64,000 nt of DNA from Lottia gigantea (taxonomy: Eukaryota > Mollusca > Gastropoda > Lottiidae). Below, in pieces: positions 30,399 through 41,520 of this stretch. The stretch is from positions 37,592 to 101,591 of the forward strand of contig NW_008707463.1 in NCBI RefSeq assembly GCF_000327385.1, read 5' to 3'. The notes under the pieces were generated by a model that did no database searches, was not told the origin of the DNA, and saw nothing but the letters and a program-made list of their open reading frames with translations. Numbering within the stretch: the stretch's first letter is position 1; every line of letters starts with the position of its first letter. The position numbers and the translations under genes were made by a program.

Positions 30399-30584
30399 TT
30401 AGAAAAGTAACGACCACACATCGATCTTATGCATATTAACACCATTGACTGAATACGTCGTAAAATTGTCACCATTGTGTGCCTTTTGGCGAAGATTTAC
30501 AAGGTGGGCCGTCTTGATAAACACGTTTTCACTGTTGCTATATCGCAATACAAACGCCAGTACCAAAAGCAATTTCGTGATCAT
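30399..30584 (-). CDS. Possible small secreted peptide or first exon (61 aa)
   Basis: The minus-strand frame begins MITKLLLVLAFVLRYSNS, which reads as a signal peptide with likely cleavage after the Ser, and is followed by about 43 polar residues (ENVFIKTAHLVNLRQK...) to a stop. No cysteines are present and no family is recognised. It could be a genuine small secreted product, the first exon of a longer gene, or chance. No flanking promoter or polyA evidence is strong. Confidence 0.2.
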   Translation of the reverse strand: MITKLLLVLAFVLRYSNSENVFIKTAHLVNLRQKAHNGDNFTTYSVNGVNMHKIDVWSLLF

Positions 30585-30654
30585 AATCTACGGACGATGT
30601 TTAACTGCAGAAAGGTGATCAGCAAGGAGTAACGATAGCTCCATATATTTTATA

Positions 30655-31084
30655 TTAAAGGGGTATTCCGCTTTTTTCTAAAAAGTTTTCATTATCAAAA
30701 ACGTCAAAGGTTTAATTAAAAACAGAGAGTACTAATTGTTAATTAAGCAGTTTGATCTAATTTTGGTGTTTGGATATATAATGGCTTGATATTATTAGTG
30801 GAAACCTTACGAATCAGTAGGAGATATATTTCTGTACACTTTGGCTTTTAGTTTACTCAAATCCTTAAAGTAGTTTTCGAAGAGCTTCCAAAAAGCATAA
30901 CAAACTTTAAAACCTTACGTAATGTTTTTAAATATTTTTGGCGTTTAAAAATTAACAGCTGGATTTATTTACTTAAAACTTTCAGATATGTTGAAGGGCA
31001 CATTTCTCTAGATTTTGGTTTAAAGTTTTCATAGATTAGAGTAAAGAAAATTTCAACCTACAAAAAAGCGGAATGTCCCTTTAA
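30655..31084. mobile_element. MITE with TTAA ends (430 bp)
   Basis: TTAAAGGGGTATTCCGCTTT at the left is mirrored by AAAGCGGAATGTCCCTTTAA at the right, giving about 22-bp terminal inverted repeats with two or three mismatches. TTAA at each edge fits a TTAA target duplication (piggyBac-like) or a TA target inside it. It has no coding capacity. An aged copy lies at 19140-19390. Confidence 0.8.
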
Positions 31085-32622
31085 TTAAACAATACAATTT
31101 GTGATCAATTAAAACGTTGCAATACCGGGATGAAGAATAAACTTTTCTTCTTTTAATTAGACTGGTAAAGACGGACGTCGCTATACAGGGGGAAGTCGGG
31201 TTAAAAAGTCTCAATGTGCTTCTTAGACAAAATCTGCAGGGAAACCAGAACCTACATCTCAGCGAGCATGTATCTCAAGAATACGTCATGCATTTCTGCG
31301 TCTAAAAACTATTTATCTTGAGGTAGCTTCTCTCGTCAGCTGATTATTGGGTGTCTGTAGGATTGTCCTTAGTTAATTCAGAAGAGAGATACTGATATGA
31401 TTGATTATCGCCCTTTATCCGTGTGTAACTAGCGAATTACCTCCCTTGAAGTAGTATTTTATTTGTATCGGGAAGAATTACTTACAACTCCCTGTTTTGA
31501 TTCAATGTAAACATTCTGATTCATGCCTAAGAACGTCGACTATGTCTGTTTGAACTCGGAATATAATACGGTACAATTCCTTTGATAAAAATAAAATGGG
31601 CCTTTGTGTATTGTGAAGACCCCTATTTACATAAAATATGTTAATGACTTCCTGCATATTCACCATTTTTATTTATAGTTGGTAATATGGTAACTTGTGT
31701 TAGGATGTAAACTAGTGACAATCTATATATTATAGATAACACATCAGCATTGTAAATTGACATGTCAATAATTTATTACCATACGTGTAGAAGCTAAATG
31801 TGTAAAAAGCCTATCCTTTATGTTATGGTGCCCGGAAAATGCCAGTGCTGTGCCAACATTTTGTCGAAAGGGAAGGAGTCCTTTGAAAGGACAAGAGCAC
31901 CCTTCTATGCGTGTAACTTTGAACTCAATTTTTTGTAACAACATTTCCGCACACCTTCATTTGGAATATTTCAATGCTGATACCGGTATGGGGATGCAGG
32001 CTACGTTTCCAAGAACAATTCCACCGTATTGCACCACAATATAATCACACCTGTGAAGGTTGTAGAGGACATACCCCTTTCACAGCACACCCAGGTGTTG
32101 TGAAACCAGTCCTACTATACAATGTCATACAATGTTCCTTTATTATACCAACAATACGCCTGGACTAAATATTCCCTTTTTATGTCCCTGTTAAAAGTAT
32201 ATCTGATTTGAACTGGGCTGACGTTCTCATTTGAAGATCCATATTTCAACATGGTAGATAGAGGTAGGTCATTTTCTGATCATGGTTTATTTTAGTGGGG
32301 TTTTTTGGTTGAATTTTCACCAGATGATTGAAAATTGTCATTTCGGGTGTAAATGGAGACGGGTTTTCGGAAAGATTAACATCAAAACGTTTAAAAAAAA
32401 AGCACCAACTGGTAAAATATCCCAAAGAACCCAAATCATTGGTTTCCCAGCAAATTGATTGATAAGAAATAGGAATTATCCTTGGATCTCGATTGTTATT
32501 TTCGGGATGTTTATTCCATATTTTTTATTGAAAACTCTGAAATTGCGAAAATTAAGAATAAATTATTTCATTTAATGTTAGTGAAAAAAGGTTTTCTTTC
32601 TTTTCCAGAGATAGGTGATAAA

Positions 32623-34406
32623 ATGGTGCTACAGTTGTTATTATGTCTATTGTTGGTCATTCAAGGTATCTATTTATCATAGCGACAGTATTCAGCTCTC
32701 TCTTCATCTCATTTCTTATTTCCTAAAATTTAATTTATTTTAATTTAATTTAATTTAATTTAATTTAATTTAATTTAATTTAATTTAATTTAATTTAATA
32801 ATTTAATTTAATTTAATTTAATTTAATTTAATTTTAATTTAATTTTAATTTAATTTAATTTAATTTAATTTAATTTAATTTAATTTAATTTAATTTAATT
32901 TAATGTTATGTTATGTTATGTTATGTTATTTTGATTTATTTCATTTTATTCATTCATTCATTCATTCATTCATTTATTCATTTATTTATTTGTTTATTCA
33001 TTTATTTACTTATTTATTTATTTATTTATTTCAGTACGAAGCTCGCCAACAACTGGTATGATATATTGTTACGGTGAATTGTACGTGTACGCTGACGGTC
33101 AACAAATACTGAACAGTAACACTGCTTATCCGACTGCGTCCTTCCAAGTGTCCGACAATGTCCAGGTGTTGGGAGTATCATGTCGAAAAGCAGGGAGTAA
33201 CGGTCGAATTCAAATGACCCTCAGTAATGGAATCAAGACTGACCACTCGTGGACATGTTCCCCACAGTTTGAAGAAAATTGGTTCTCTCCAGAGTAAGCT
33301 TTTTTTCTGAATACTTTTAAGGGATATTTGTTTAAAGAGAATTTTCCGTTTTTCATTTACTTCTATAAATTTTACGTTAAAACTCAATTGACGACTATTC
33401 TGCTGTCGTTAATGTTATTTACTGCAGTTTTCAAAATCTTATTTGTTTAATTGATAAATTATATTCTATATTCTGCCGAAAATCAATTCTAAAAGAGCCA
33501 CATTTCAGCTTTCCGTATCACTTAAAATAAAGGTTTATTGAAATTGTATTTGTCTGCACTCAGTGTATAGTATATATATATATCATCTAGATTATAATAA
33601 TTGTCTCCCACGGTTACAGCTGTGGCTGTTGAACATCTGTGTTGGCTACTACTGTCGCCGCTCACAGAAAATACCCCAATTATTATCAGAACCGTAGGTA
33701 GAGGGTCAATCTTCATTTCAATCCCTACCCCCTGTTTTTTCAGATTTAACGATTCGGCATGGCAGGAAGCTACAGTTAGTTTGTATCCAGTAACGATGTT
33801 TCCGGTGTTCGGGGCGAGAACCTGGATCTGGACCGACAATACAACAGACGATTTCGCTTACTGTAGAAAAATGCTGAAAACGGAAAATCAAGGTAAGAGA
33901 ATATCATATTGGCCATACATATCATGTAGATTGCAATTCTGTAGTAAATACAAACTGGGGATTCAGCCTTGTGGCAAATCGAACAATATTATACCTCCAC
34001 CTCCTTCAACTCAAAAAATCATAACAGAAATGAAATTGTAATATAATTTATTCAGATTGGTTTTTCACACTCCCTCATTAAGATATCATCGATGTGGTCA
34101 TTTCTGTCGGTACATGTTGTCGATTTGTGATTTTAAAATGAGATACGGATAGAACGACCTTCATTATCAGCTGGCAAAGAAAGTGATAAGACAAATAAAA
34201 CCCAAGGATATATGTTGAATTTTTCAGAGCCCCAGTGTAAGTGTGAAGATGTACAACAGGAAGTAACAGATCTAAAGGCGGAAGTCGCATTGATTCAATC
34301 GGAAGTGACGGCACTCAAAGATTTGGTGAATGCATTACAGTTGAACCTGGACAATCCAGCAGACGACGGAAACGGGAATATCGGAGAGGGAGATATATTT
34401 GGGTAG
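32623..34406 (+). CDS. Small secreted protein, beta-rich domain plus coiled coil
   Basis: Four exons with matching phases: 32623-32665, 33035-33293, 33744-33892, 34228-34406; 209 aa. Exon 1 encodes only a signal peptide (MVLQLLLCLLLVIQ). Residues about 20-150 contain YCYGELYVYADGQQILN, VQVLGVSCRKAG, FNDSAWQEATVSLYP and TWIWTDNTTDDFAYCR. The alternation of short hydrophobic strands, the FNDSAW...WIW pattern and paired cysteines resemble the galactose-binding-like beta sandwiches found in glycosidases and lectins; this is inference. Residues about 152-190 (VQQEVTDLKAEVALIQSEV, then LKDLVNALQLNL) form a heptad coiled coil likely to oligomerise the protein. It ends in a Gly/Asp-rich tail. AATAAA follows at 34412. 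A role as a secreted lectin-like or matrix protein is possible but unproven. Confidence 0.8.
32727..33030. repeat. Compound microsatellite (TTTAA)n-(ATGTT)n-(ATTC/ATTT)n
   Basis: Fills most of the first intron of the secreted-protein gene. (TTTAA)n runs to about 32904, a few ATGTT units to about 32930, then ATTC and ATTT units run directly into the acceptor TTTCAG at 33029-33034. The T-rich final units appear to supply the polypyrimidine tract. Confidence 0.95.
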
Positions 34407-34411
34407 TTAGT

Positions 34412-34417
34412 AATAAA
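34412..34417 (+). terminator. Polyadenylation signal of the secreted-protein gene
   Basis: AATAAA six bases after the stop codon at 34404-34406. Confidence 0.45.
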
Positions 34418-35251
34418 AACAATTAAATCCATCTGGGTGAATTTATTGCCCTTTCATGTTGGACTCTTTTCGGATAAAGACAGAATCCCAGCAATGGACT
34501 GAAATCGAACACTGATATATGTGCACATTCGGATACGATTTAAAACATAAATACGAGCAGTTCAGATTGATATTGGATAGAATAATAAAATTGATATTTC
34601 AACCTAATATATGATATATTTAATAGTATTCATAATGACTAAAACAGGTTCAATGTGGAACGAACGTGTAAATGCTTTAAATAGTGCCCTGATATCTTAG
34701 TAGTATCTGATATGTAGTGGTACAAATATCTTTGTGCGACTTAACATGTACCAATTTGGTTGCTCAAGAAATAACTACTCCATTCATAAACAAGACATAT
34801 TCATATTATAAGGCATTGTCAGAATTTGTGGCGGTTGTCAGGGGATTTTCATTAGTTACTTTTTTTAATGTAGCCAATACAGTCAGCGTCTAAAGACGAT
34901 CCTCTTGAACATTCATCCCAATAACCTTTTGACCTAACCTAATGACCTCTACTTTAACCAATCAAATTTAACTGGGACAATTTGAACATCAAATGAAAAG
35001 GCGTGTTCTACTTTCAATTTCAGTAGACTTGATAAATAGTCCTTTTGGATTACGCCTTTTGTTCGCGTCACAAAATTTCTGGAGAATTTGATTGGATAAA
35101 GCAGAGGTCATCGGATGGACTGTAGAAACGCACATATTGTTTAGGAACACCAGGAAAAGGGGGTTTGGTTATAATTCCTGTTTTAAAAAAGCTATAGTAT
35201 TACATCCGCTTTATTTAAGCTTAAATTTACGTGAAAACAACTCATCTCTTC

Positions 35252-35697
35252 AGGTTTTTGACCTGGAAATAATAGATTATCATCATGGGTGGCCTTTCTC
35301 GCCATGACATTACAAGAATTGTGAATGATAATAATAACGACATTAAAGATGGGTTCCCTTATTTTTATTTACGAAAATGCTAATACTTATATGAATAGAA
35401 AGTAGAGGTGTTCTAATGACTTGGAAAAATACCAGTTAGTCTCACATGTCCATAATTAATTCATAATTAGCTAAATTAGAAGAGAATTACCATCATAATT
35501 CCAACGAGTGACCGATCAAGAAAGGTCAAAAAGTCTTTCTGTTTGTCTAGATTGTACATACATGGACATTTATGATTGGTTAAAACTCTTAATTTTATGC
35601 AATAAGATCATAATGATATGATTATCTGAAAAATGATAATTCATAAGAATTTGTTTGCTTAATTTGACACTAAGACATAAGGAAACCCATCTTTAAA
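35252..35697. mobile_element. Dispersed repeat A, copy 2
   Basis: Same order as 17459-17823: GTTTTTGACCTGGAAATAAT, GGTGGCCTTTCTCGCCATGA, TTAAAGATGGGTT, CATACATGGACATTTATGAT, TTTGCTTAATTTGACACTAA and AGGAAACCCATCTTTAA. The inner TTAA-bounded part (35342 to 35697) is longer here and includes TGCTAATACTTATATGAATA, which reappears inverted at 38139-38224. Non-autonomous and non-coding. Confidence 0.7.
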
Positions 35698-36070
35698 AAG
35701 TGATGGTAGTTAAGGGCATTAGATTTAAAGTCTACACCATTTCTATAGCACTAGAATTAAATCACAGCATTAAAACAAAATACTCCCATTTCCATACAGT
35801 TCAATAATTTGAACTCATCCAAAAGAGAAATTATGTCAGACCAATACTGAGTGGAGCTCTATTCTCAATGACCGACCAATCGAATACACCAAGAATAATG
35901 TACACCTGACCAACTGACTGTCAAAACATGGCGAGATGTCAGACGACATTACACAACTTGTCCGACAAAGTAACATACGATCGGCACAGACATAAGTTAA
36001 AATTATGTTTCAAAAGCAAAGAACACTGAAAAAGGATGAAAATTTTAAAGCCATGGTTCAAAATTTTCGA

Positions 36071-36102
36071 GGGGGGAGGGGGAGGGGGGAGGGGGGGGGG
36101 GG
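36071..36102 (+). other. G-run tract with quadruplex potential
   Basis: Four guanine runs of six, five, six and twelve bases separated by single adenines within 32 bp. The arrangement can form an intramolecular G-quadruplex. It lies about 510 bp upstream of the methyltransferase TATA box, in otherwise AT-rich DNA. Confidence 0.6.
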
Positions 36103-36610
36103 TTGATCTTGAATATATTTAAATAATCTTCAGAAATATTACAAATGTACAAAAACTGTTTTAGATTGGTCAAGGATATAACATAATACATATTAAATAG
36201 AAGATATAAAAGGTGTAAGACCATCAGGTCCAGTAATTGTAGCCTTTATTACAGGGATAATTAGCATGAATTAGCTTCAAAGTCACTGGACAAACTCACA
36301 TCACAAGGGAGGTAACCTGTGTCAAATAATTGGAACGAAAATACATCTATTTTGAAAAAAGGTCAATATGAAAAGTCTTGAACTCAAATAACAAAATGGA
36401 GCATGTTTGGAAGAATATGTGAACTTTGAACTACAATTACTATTTATTTGCCAAGAATATGTTACCTTGTCTTTCCCTATAAACAAAAATGATCCTTGAA
36501 AGAATGTGTTTTCTTTTTGATTTACGTCTACATTATCTGGTTCATGTAGACGGATTGGTAAGACGACAGAAACGTGTTAAGCAAGACAACTCCACAATTT
36601 CATGTGGGTG

Positions 36611-36719
36611 TATAAAAGTTCATCCTGGATTGTTATTAATAAAATAACTGAATGTAAAATTCAACAGCTTCATTAAATTATTCCCAGTGTAAATCGAAAG
36701 CATCCACTGTGTCGGCTAG
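36611..36719 (+). promoter_or_regulatory. TATA box and 5'UTR exon of the METTL27-like gene
   Basis: TATAAAAG at 36611-36618 would place the start of transcription near 36641. A strong donor, GGCTAG|GTGAGT, closes the exon at 36719. The acceptor ATATTTTCAG at 37281-37290 then leads 20 bases later to the ATG at 37311. The signals are consistent in order and spacing but not confirmed by transcripts. Confidence 0.5.
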
Positions 36720-36910
36720 GTGAGTTGGGTACTATTTTATTATTTTATCTCCTTTCTTGTGTTGTACTGGACGATAAGATATTGTGGCGTTCTGAAGAAG
36801 TAAAATCAGTTGTCTGTTAAGTTGGAGTAAGCACTGTTTTTCTTGAGTCTAATACCAGATGATGGTAAATATTGAAAAGCCATTGTTTAAAAAAACACCA
36901 GACATCACTT

Positions 36911-37090
36911 AACTCTGGGTTATATTCTTGAGAGTGGTCCACTGTTGTACTATTGTCACTTGATAGAAACAACAGACAACAACTAACTCTGGGTTATACT
37001 CTAGAGAGTGGTCTGCTGTTGTACTATTGTCTGTTTATAGAAACACCTAACGGTTGAGTTACATTCTTGGGGATGTTCCATTGTTGTATC
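36911..37090. repeat. Three-copy tandem repeat in the 5'UTR intron
   Basis: AACTCTGGGTTATA-(C/T)-TCT.GAGAGTGGTC and CTGTTGTACTATTGTC recur at 36911 and 36985 (period 74 bp) with a degraded third copy from about 37049. It lies between the inferred 5'UTR exon and the first coding exon of the METTL27-like gene. Confidence 0.8.
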
Positions 37091-37310
37091 AATGAATTAT
37101 TCCCTGGTTTGAAATTCAAACGTTAAGTGGTGCGTCTGACTTTATTCCGGACATCTGAATGGTTAATCTTATCACTGCAATAATATCAACTGCTGAGTTG
37201 ACTGAGTGTTAACGATTATCTGAAAGCTTTGATGTTTCCGACACGAAGCCATTAGAATGCATTATATAAAAGCTACAAAGATATTTTCAGGGGACATACA
37301 GAATACCACA

Positions 37311-40300
37311 ATGTCAGGACATGGACAAGAAAACTTCCACATTGACGCAGAGTTTGCGGAGAGGAAGAAGTTGTCTAAAGATGAATTGTTGAAAAGGATG
37401 GATGATTGGGCAGCCTCCGGCCGATATGATAAGGTACATAACAGTTTAAATATCAATTTTCATACAGTTCAGATTGTATTTGATAAATGATGGCGTTCGA
37501 AATGTGTATGGAGTGGACCAGCACAATAATTGACTCACAAGCTTTGAAAGACGATAGTCATTGCATTAAAAACACAACCTATATAAAACATCAATAAAAA
37601 TACCAACGTAATGTGTGAAATGTGATGTGTTTTTAATTATGAAATACTTATTCACTCATGATTGATATACCTCCTAATGTGTAAAGTTCAATAGCTGCTA
37701 CCAATGTTTTGTATTTGGTTTACTTTCAATTTGTTCTATTCCATGACATTGTAGTACTACTTAACTCAATGGATTAGAGTGTTCCCATCATTATCCATCG
37801 GCATGTTAAACACATACATTTCGATTAGAGAATATCTACATACTCCACATGGTAATACAATGATTGTCCAATATTTCAGCAAATGGTGACGTCATGTTAT
37901 ATCGGACCTAAGGTTGTAGCTGACGCTATAGCAGGATATTATATTGATAATAGAGAATTTGTCCAGGTCATGGATATTGCAGCTGGAACTGGGGCCGTCG
38001 CTAACGAAGTACGTTTTCAGATACGCTTTCTTTTTATAGAGTCCTCGCTACAGGATGGATTGCCCCTAAAAAATTCGATCAATTCCATTACTGCAATTAA
38101 ACATCATACACCATTGCCACCATTAATTATGGACATGTGTCATTAGAACACCTCTACTTCCTATTCATATAAGTATTAGCATTTTCATTTTCATCAATGA
38201 AAATAAGGGAACCCATCTTTAATATTTTATTTATCAACCATATTATATTATTTCAGTTGATAAAACTTGGATTCAAAAAAATAGACGCCATCGACCCCAG
38301 TAAAGAAATGATGAAGGTTGCCTTAAGTCGGAATCTGTATCAAAATTATTTCAATGAATACGTTGATGGTCGTAAAATGTCCATCGTAACGGGTATGTTC
38401 TACTTTCATTATACTTTCTTCAAATCGTTCCTTAATTAAACGAGATTATTGTGCAGGTAGGCATTTTGACAGATGTCTTATTTTTGCCACATTTTTGTCT
38501 GTCTAATCTTTTGTAGGTCCGTAGTGACTGAACGGCGTTCAGGAGAGAACAATAGTAACAAAGTAAGGTACGACTTTATATTAGGGTTCAGGGGTTATTG
38601 CCCCTGTTTTTTTTTGCTTTATAGTAACTTTAGAATTACTTTTAACACGAAACACCTATAGCCAATATAACTATATCACAAGGTGTTCAATAATCAACTA
38701 CTATATACATTGACAGTGGTCCGGACGAATTCACTACTACTGGAATGAAAGGTCCCGATTAGGCATACATATCCTTCCCCAAAATAAAAATAAAAATTTT
38801 AGCCTTCTATATATCTATCCATTCAGTCGGCAAGCCCTGGCTAAAAATAGTAGAGGCGCTCTATGTTGGTTCAGAAGAAAACAAAGGTTTAGAATTATTT
38901 TCTGACAAATTCAAGTGTTCCCTTTTTCCAACAAAATATAGCCCTAATAACGATTTAGAAACAGGTGCTTGCCTCTTAAGACTACCAGCCATATTCTCCT
39001 CGAACTGAATTCTTTTCCAATGAAATCTTAAAAAGAAAGATGGCTATATCAATCCTCATCCTTTTTTCAGATTCCTATGATTGTGTTGTTATCTGTGGTG
39101 GACTCTCCGAAGGTTATATTCCCACAAATGGAATTTTCGAAATCCTCAGAATTGTCAAAATAGGTATTTGAAATTTGTTATTTACATCCTAGTCATATAT
39201 AAGGAAGATTGCAGACAAACCGCAGATTGGGAGATACTGAAGCACCGAGTTGTGGACCCCAGGTAGTCAAAGATATTGCGGCAAAGTTTGTTATTTTCGT
39301 ATAGATGTTTAAAATATAAATGTTGCATAAAAAAAATTTACGACACAAGAAACCAAATATGTAAATTGTAGAAACGTGGTGTAGTTAACTACGGAATTGT
39401 TTGATGTTATTGCTAAATTTTGACCAGAAATACGCTTGATTTGTACAGTATTTACTGTTGATTTAATGGACTGTAGTGGATTTTGGTGGAATTCTGTCTG
39501 TACACGGTTATATCCAACTAGAATGTTCAAAACGTACCAAAAGCTATATTCCACCCGCAAAACTAGATTGAATACAAAGTTACAAATGTTAAATTGGTTT
39601 GTTCTGTTATTTAGACAGCTGTAAAACTGTATTACTTATCTAGATTGCATTGTACCTGGTGCACCGATATTTACTGAACTAACTGTCAAAGCATGTATAA
39701 CCTTCGGTCCTACAATAGAAAACTTTGGCAAAGGCAGAGTAGATTGTGTGAGATCTGTATTTTATATCGGTTTTTAATTTTTGAGGTTGAATAGATCAAA
39801 TATTTTAAATTCTTTTCTCAGTCCGTAAAAAATGCGATCAAAGGGCGGGACAACAGACTGATGACAGATTCTCTTGTATGGATGTGTACTTGGAAGATCT
39901 CTCAACTGCAAATCGAAAACAAGTAGGCTTCTGTTGCTGTTTTGGAAGAATTCCCTCATTGCATACTGTGTGGCGTTGTCGGTCTTCATTATCATATTCA
40001 TGTACAGAAGGGTAGGACTTAAACCTCAATTTAATTCACTAGTTGATCGCTTGAAATAGTGACTGCAGAAAGTAAAAAGGAAAACCTGTACAGCTTAAAA
40101 TAATCATAAGATCTTGTGAGAGCACACTTTTTATATCTCAAATACTTTCAGGTGGAATCATAGCTTTTACCATTCCAAAATTCTACGAATTCGGCGTGGA
40201 AGAATTTAGAGGGCGGTTGATGCCATTATTTGATCAATTGGAGAAGCATGGAGATTGGAAGCAGCTGAGGAAAGATACCGTACCGGCCTTATTGGATAAT

Positions 40301-40381
40301 GTAGAAGCCTGGAGATTCGTTTTTAAAGTTTTGGTGTCGGAATCGTCGGTTCCACGGCTTCCTGAAAACGGAAAAAAATAA
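37311..40381 (+). CDS. METTL27-like: METTL27-like SAM-dependent methyltransferase
   Basis: Class I methyltransferase resembling vertebrate METTL27 (WBSCR27), whose substrate is not established. Five coding exons with matching phases: 37311-37433, 37880-38008, 38257-38392, 39071-39163, 40152-40381; 236 aa, close to the roughly 245 of the human protein. Exon 1 gives the N-terminal KDELLKRMDDWAASGRYDK segment; exon 2 carries SAM-binding motif I, VMDIAAGTGAVANE; exon 3 the acidic strand-2 end, IDAIDPSKEMM; exon 4 DSYDCVVICGGLSEGYIP; exon 5 GGIIAFTIP and a Leu-rich end. The sequence between the exon 3 KMSIVT and exon 4 DSYDCVV is short, but the phases join, so no exon need be missing. The ATG at 37311 is the first after the acceptor; an in-frame ATG at 37257 lies in the intron. 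No signal peptide or membrane segment, so cytosolic. Introns 3 and 4 hold repeat fragments. Confidence 0.9.
38139..38224 (-). mobile_element. Dispersed repeat A, end fragment in METTL27-like intron 3... exon boundary region (intron 2)
   Basis: Inverted copy of the left inner end of repeat A: GTCATTAGAACACCTCTACT, then CATATAAGTATTAGCATTTT and GGGAACCCATCTTTAA. It sits in the intron between coding exons 2 and 3 (38009-38256), about 30 bases upstream of the acceptor. Only 86 bp of the element is present. Confidence 0.75.
39838..40045 (+). mobile_element. Aged SINE-like copy in METTL27-like intron 4
   Basis: Matches the body and tail of the 19.6/49.3-kb family in order: GATCTCTCAACTGCAAATCG, GAATTCCCTCATTGCATACT, GTGTGGCGTTGTCGGTCTTC, and the tail AGAAGGGTAGGACTTAAACC. 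It is more diverged than the other long copies and lacks a clear tRNA-like head. Confidence 0.65.
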
Positions 40382-41190
40382 ATGAATATTTTGTTTATAT
40401 TTTTGTAATTTTAAGGATATAGATAATATATAGATAATATTTGTTTACCAGCTGATCGAGCACTATATATGTATTTCAGTAGGGACGCAGGCTGAAATGG
40501 GTCAGTTGTTTGAAGATTGCACAGTGTGAAACTCTGAGTAACGACAGGGTTCTCATCTCATGCAGTCGGTTCAATGAAGATTCCAGTTTTCACAATGGGT
40601 TTTATAGGTTTTCACTGTCAATATACTTCATGATCAACAGAAAACGTGGAGCTGGAAGTGATGTCATAGAAACTTCATTAAACAATTCATTTTGAATTTG
40701 GATTGTCAACCAATAAAATTGATATATTTTTCAAATAAAACTTTAAATTGGAATATATTTTTATTTGTGTATCATTCTGAATGTGGTACCTTGAGATATA
40801 ACAAAACACAAAGAAAATGTTATGGTATAACACTCTCCTTTAACAACTCAGCACGTTGCAACACAAATATAATTCAAATCCTGATACATTCCAGAAAGAC
40901 GCGACAAAGCATGCGGTCTTGTCATTAATGACCTATTGTTGTTTTGGGTTTGAGCAAGTTTGTTACATTTTTCTTTAAAAGATAATGAAAAAAAAACGTG
41001 TATATATGTACATATAATGATCTTCTTTGTTGATTCTTAATGATTCAATGCAGAAATTATTATTAGTAATTATTAATCAAATATGGTCTTATCCGTCATT
41101 AGGTGAGTTACCTCCCATACCATGCTATCTTTAATTAGAAATCAAAAACTTCAGAAATTTAGGAACAGAGACAATAGTTGCCTCCCTTTG

Positions 41191-41520
41191 CACATAGACA
41201 GGACCAACTCCAGTAATTCATTTGCCATCTGTTTCCATGTTAAATCACAATTTTTTTAAAAAAATATCGCTGAAAACTTTCCAATATGTCACATGAAAGC
41301 CTGGCCAATGCTTAGTTTTCGGATATAAATTCGATATATCATGACCATGAAGATCTTTGGCAGCCAATCTGAAGGTTGACCACCACATTTTATCAACATC
41401 CGCTTCAACCTTCTATAACTTTTTCCAGAAATCTAGTTGAAAACTTTCCAGTATATGCCGAATGAAAGCTTGGCACATACTTACTGTCTTATCAAAAGTG
41501 CAATCAATATATCATTCCTC
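41191..41520. repeat. Dispersed repeat B, copy 2
   Basis: Shares CAGTAATTCATTTGCCATCT, GTTTCCATGTTAAATCAC, ATATCATGACCATGAAGATC and TTTTATCAACATCCGCTTC with 14233-14410. A second, diverged partial unit (AACCTTCTATAACTTTTTCC, then TATATGCCGAATGAAAGC) follows from about 41407, so the copy is partly doubled. Confidence 0.5.

Larger units (their letters stand above)
29607..32622. other. Intergenic between transporter and secreted-protein genes
   Basis: Holds one well-bounded MITE (30655-31084), a possible small secreted-peptide frame on the minus strand (30399-30584) and an AAGGGAGGTAATTC motif (reverse complement at 31434-31447). The block GATCTTTCTAGTTTCTGGGA near 29893 is partly repeated at about 30000. 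The 5'UTR exon of the following gene begins at 32609 after a CTTTTCCAG acceptor; its upstream exon was not found. Confidence 0.45.
34418..36610. other. Intergenic between secreted-protein and methyltransferase genes
   Basis: No gene supported. Holds dispersed repeat A copy 2 (35252-35697), a guanine-run tract (36071-36102) and one AAGGGAGGTAAC motif at 36305-36316. Confidence 0.5.

Noticed and set aside
38519-38565. Extra exon of the METTL27-like gene between coding exons 3 and 4
   Set aside because: It has an acceptor-like TTTTGTAG and a donor-like GTAAGG, but in the required phase the third codon is a stop. Exons 3 and 4 join in phase without it.
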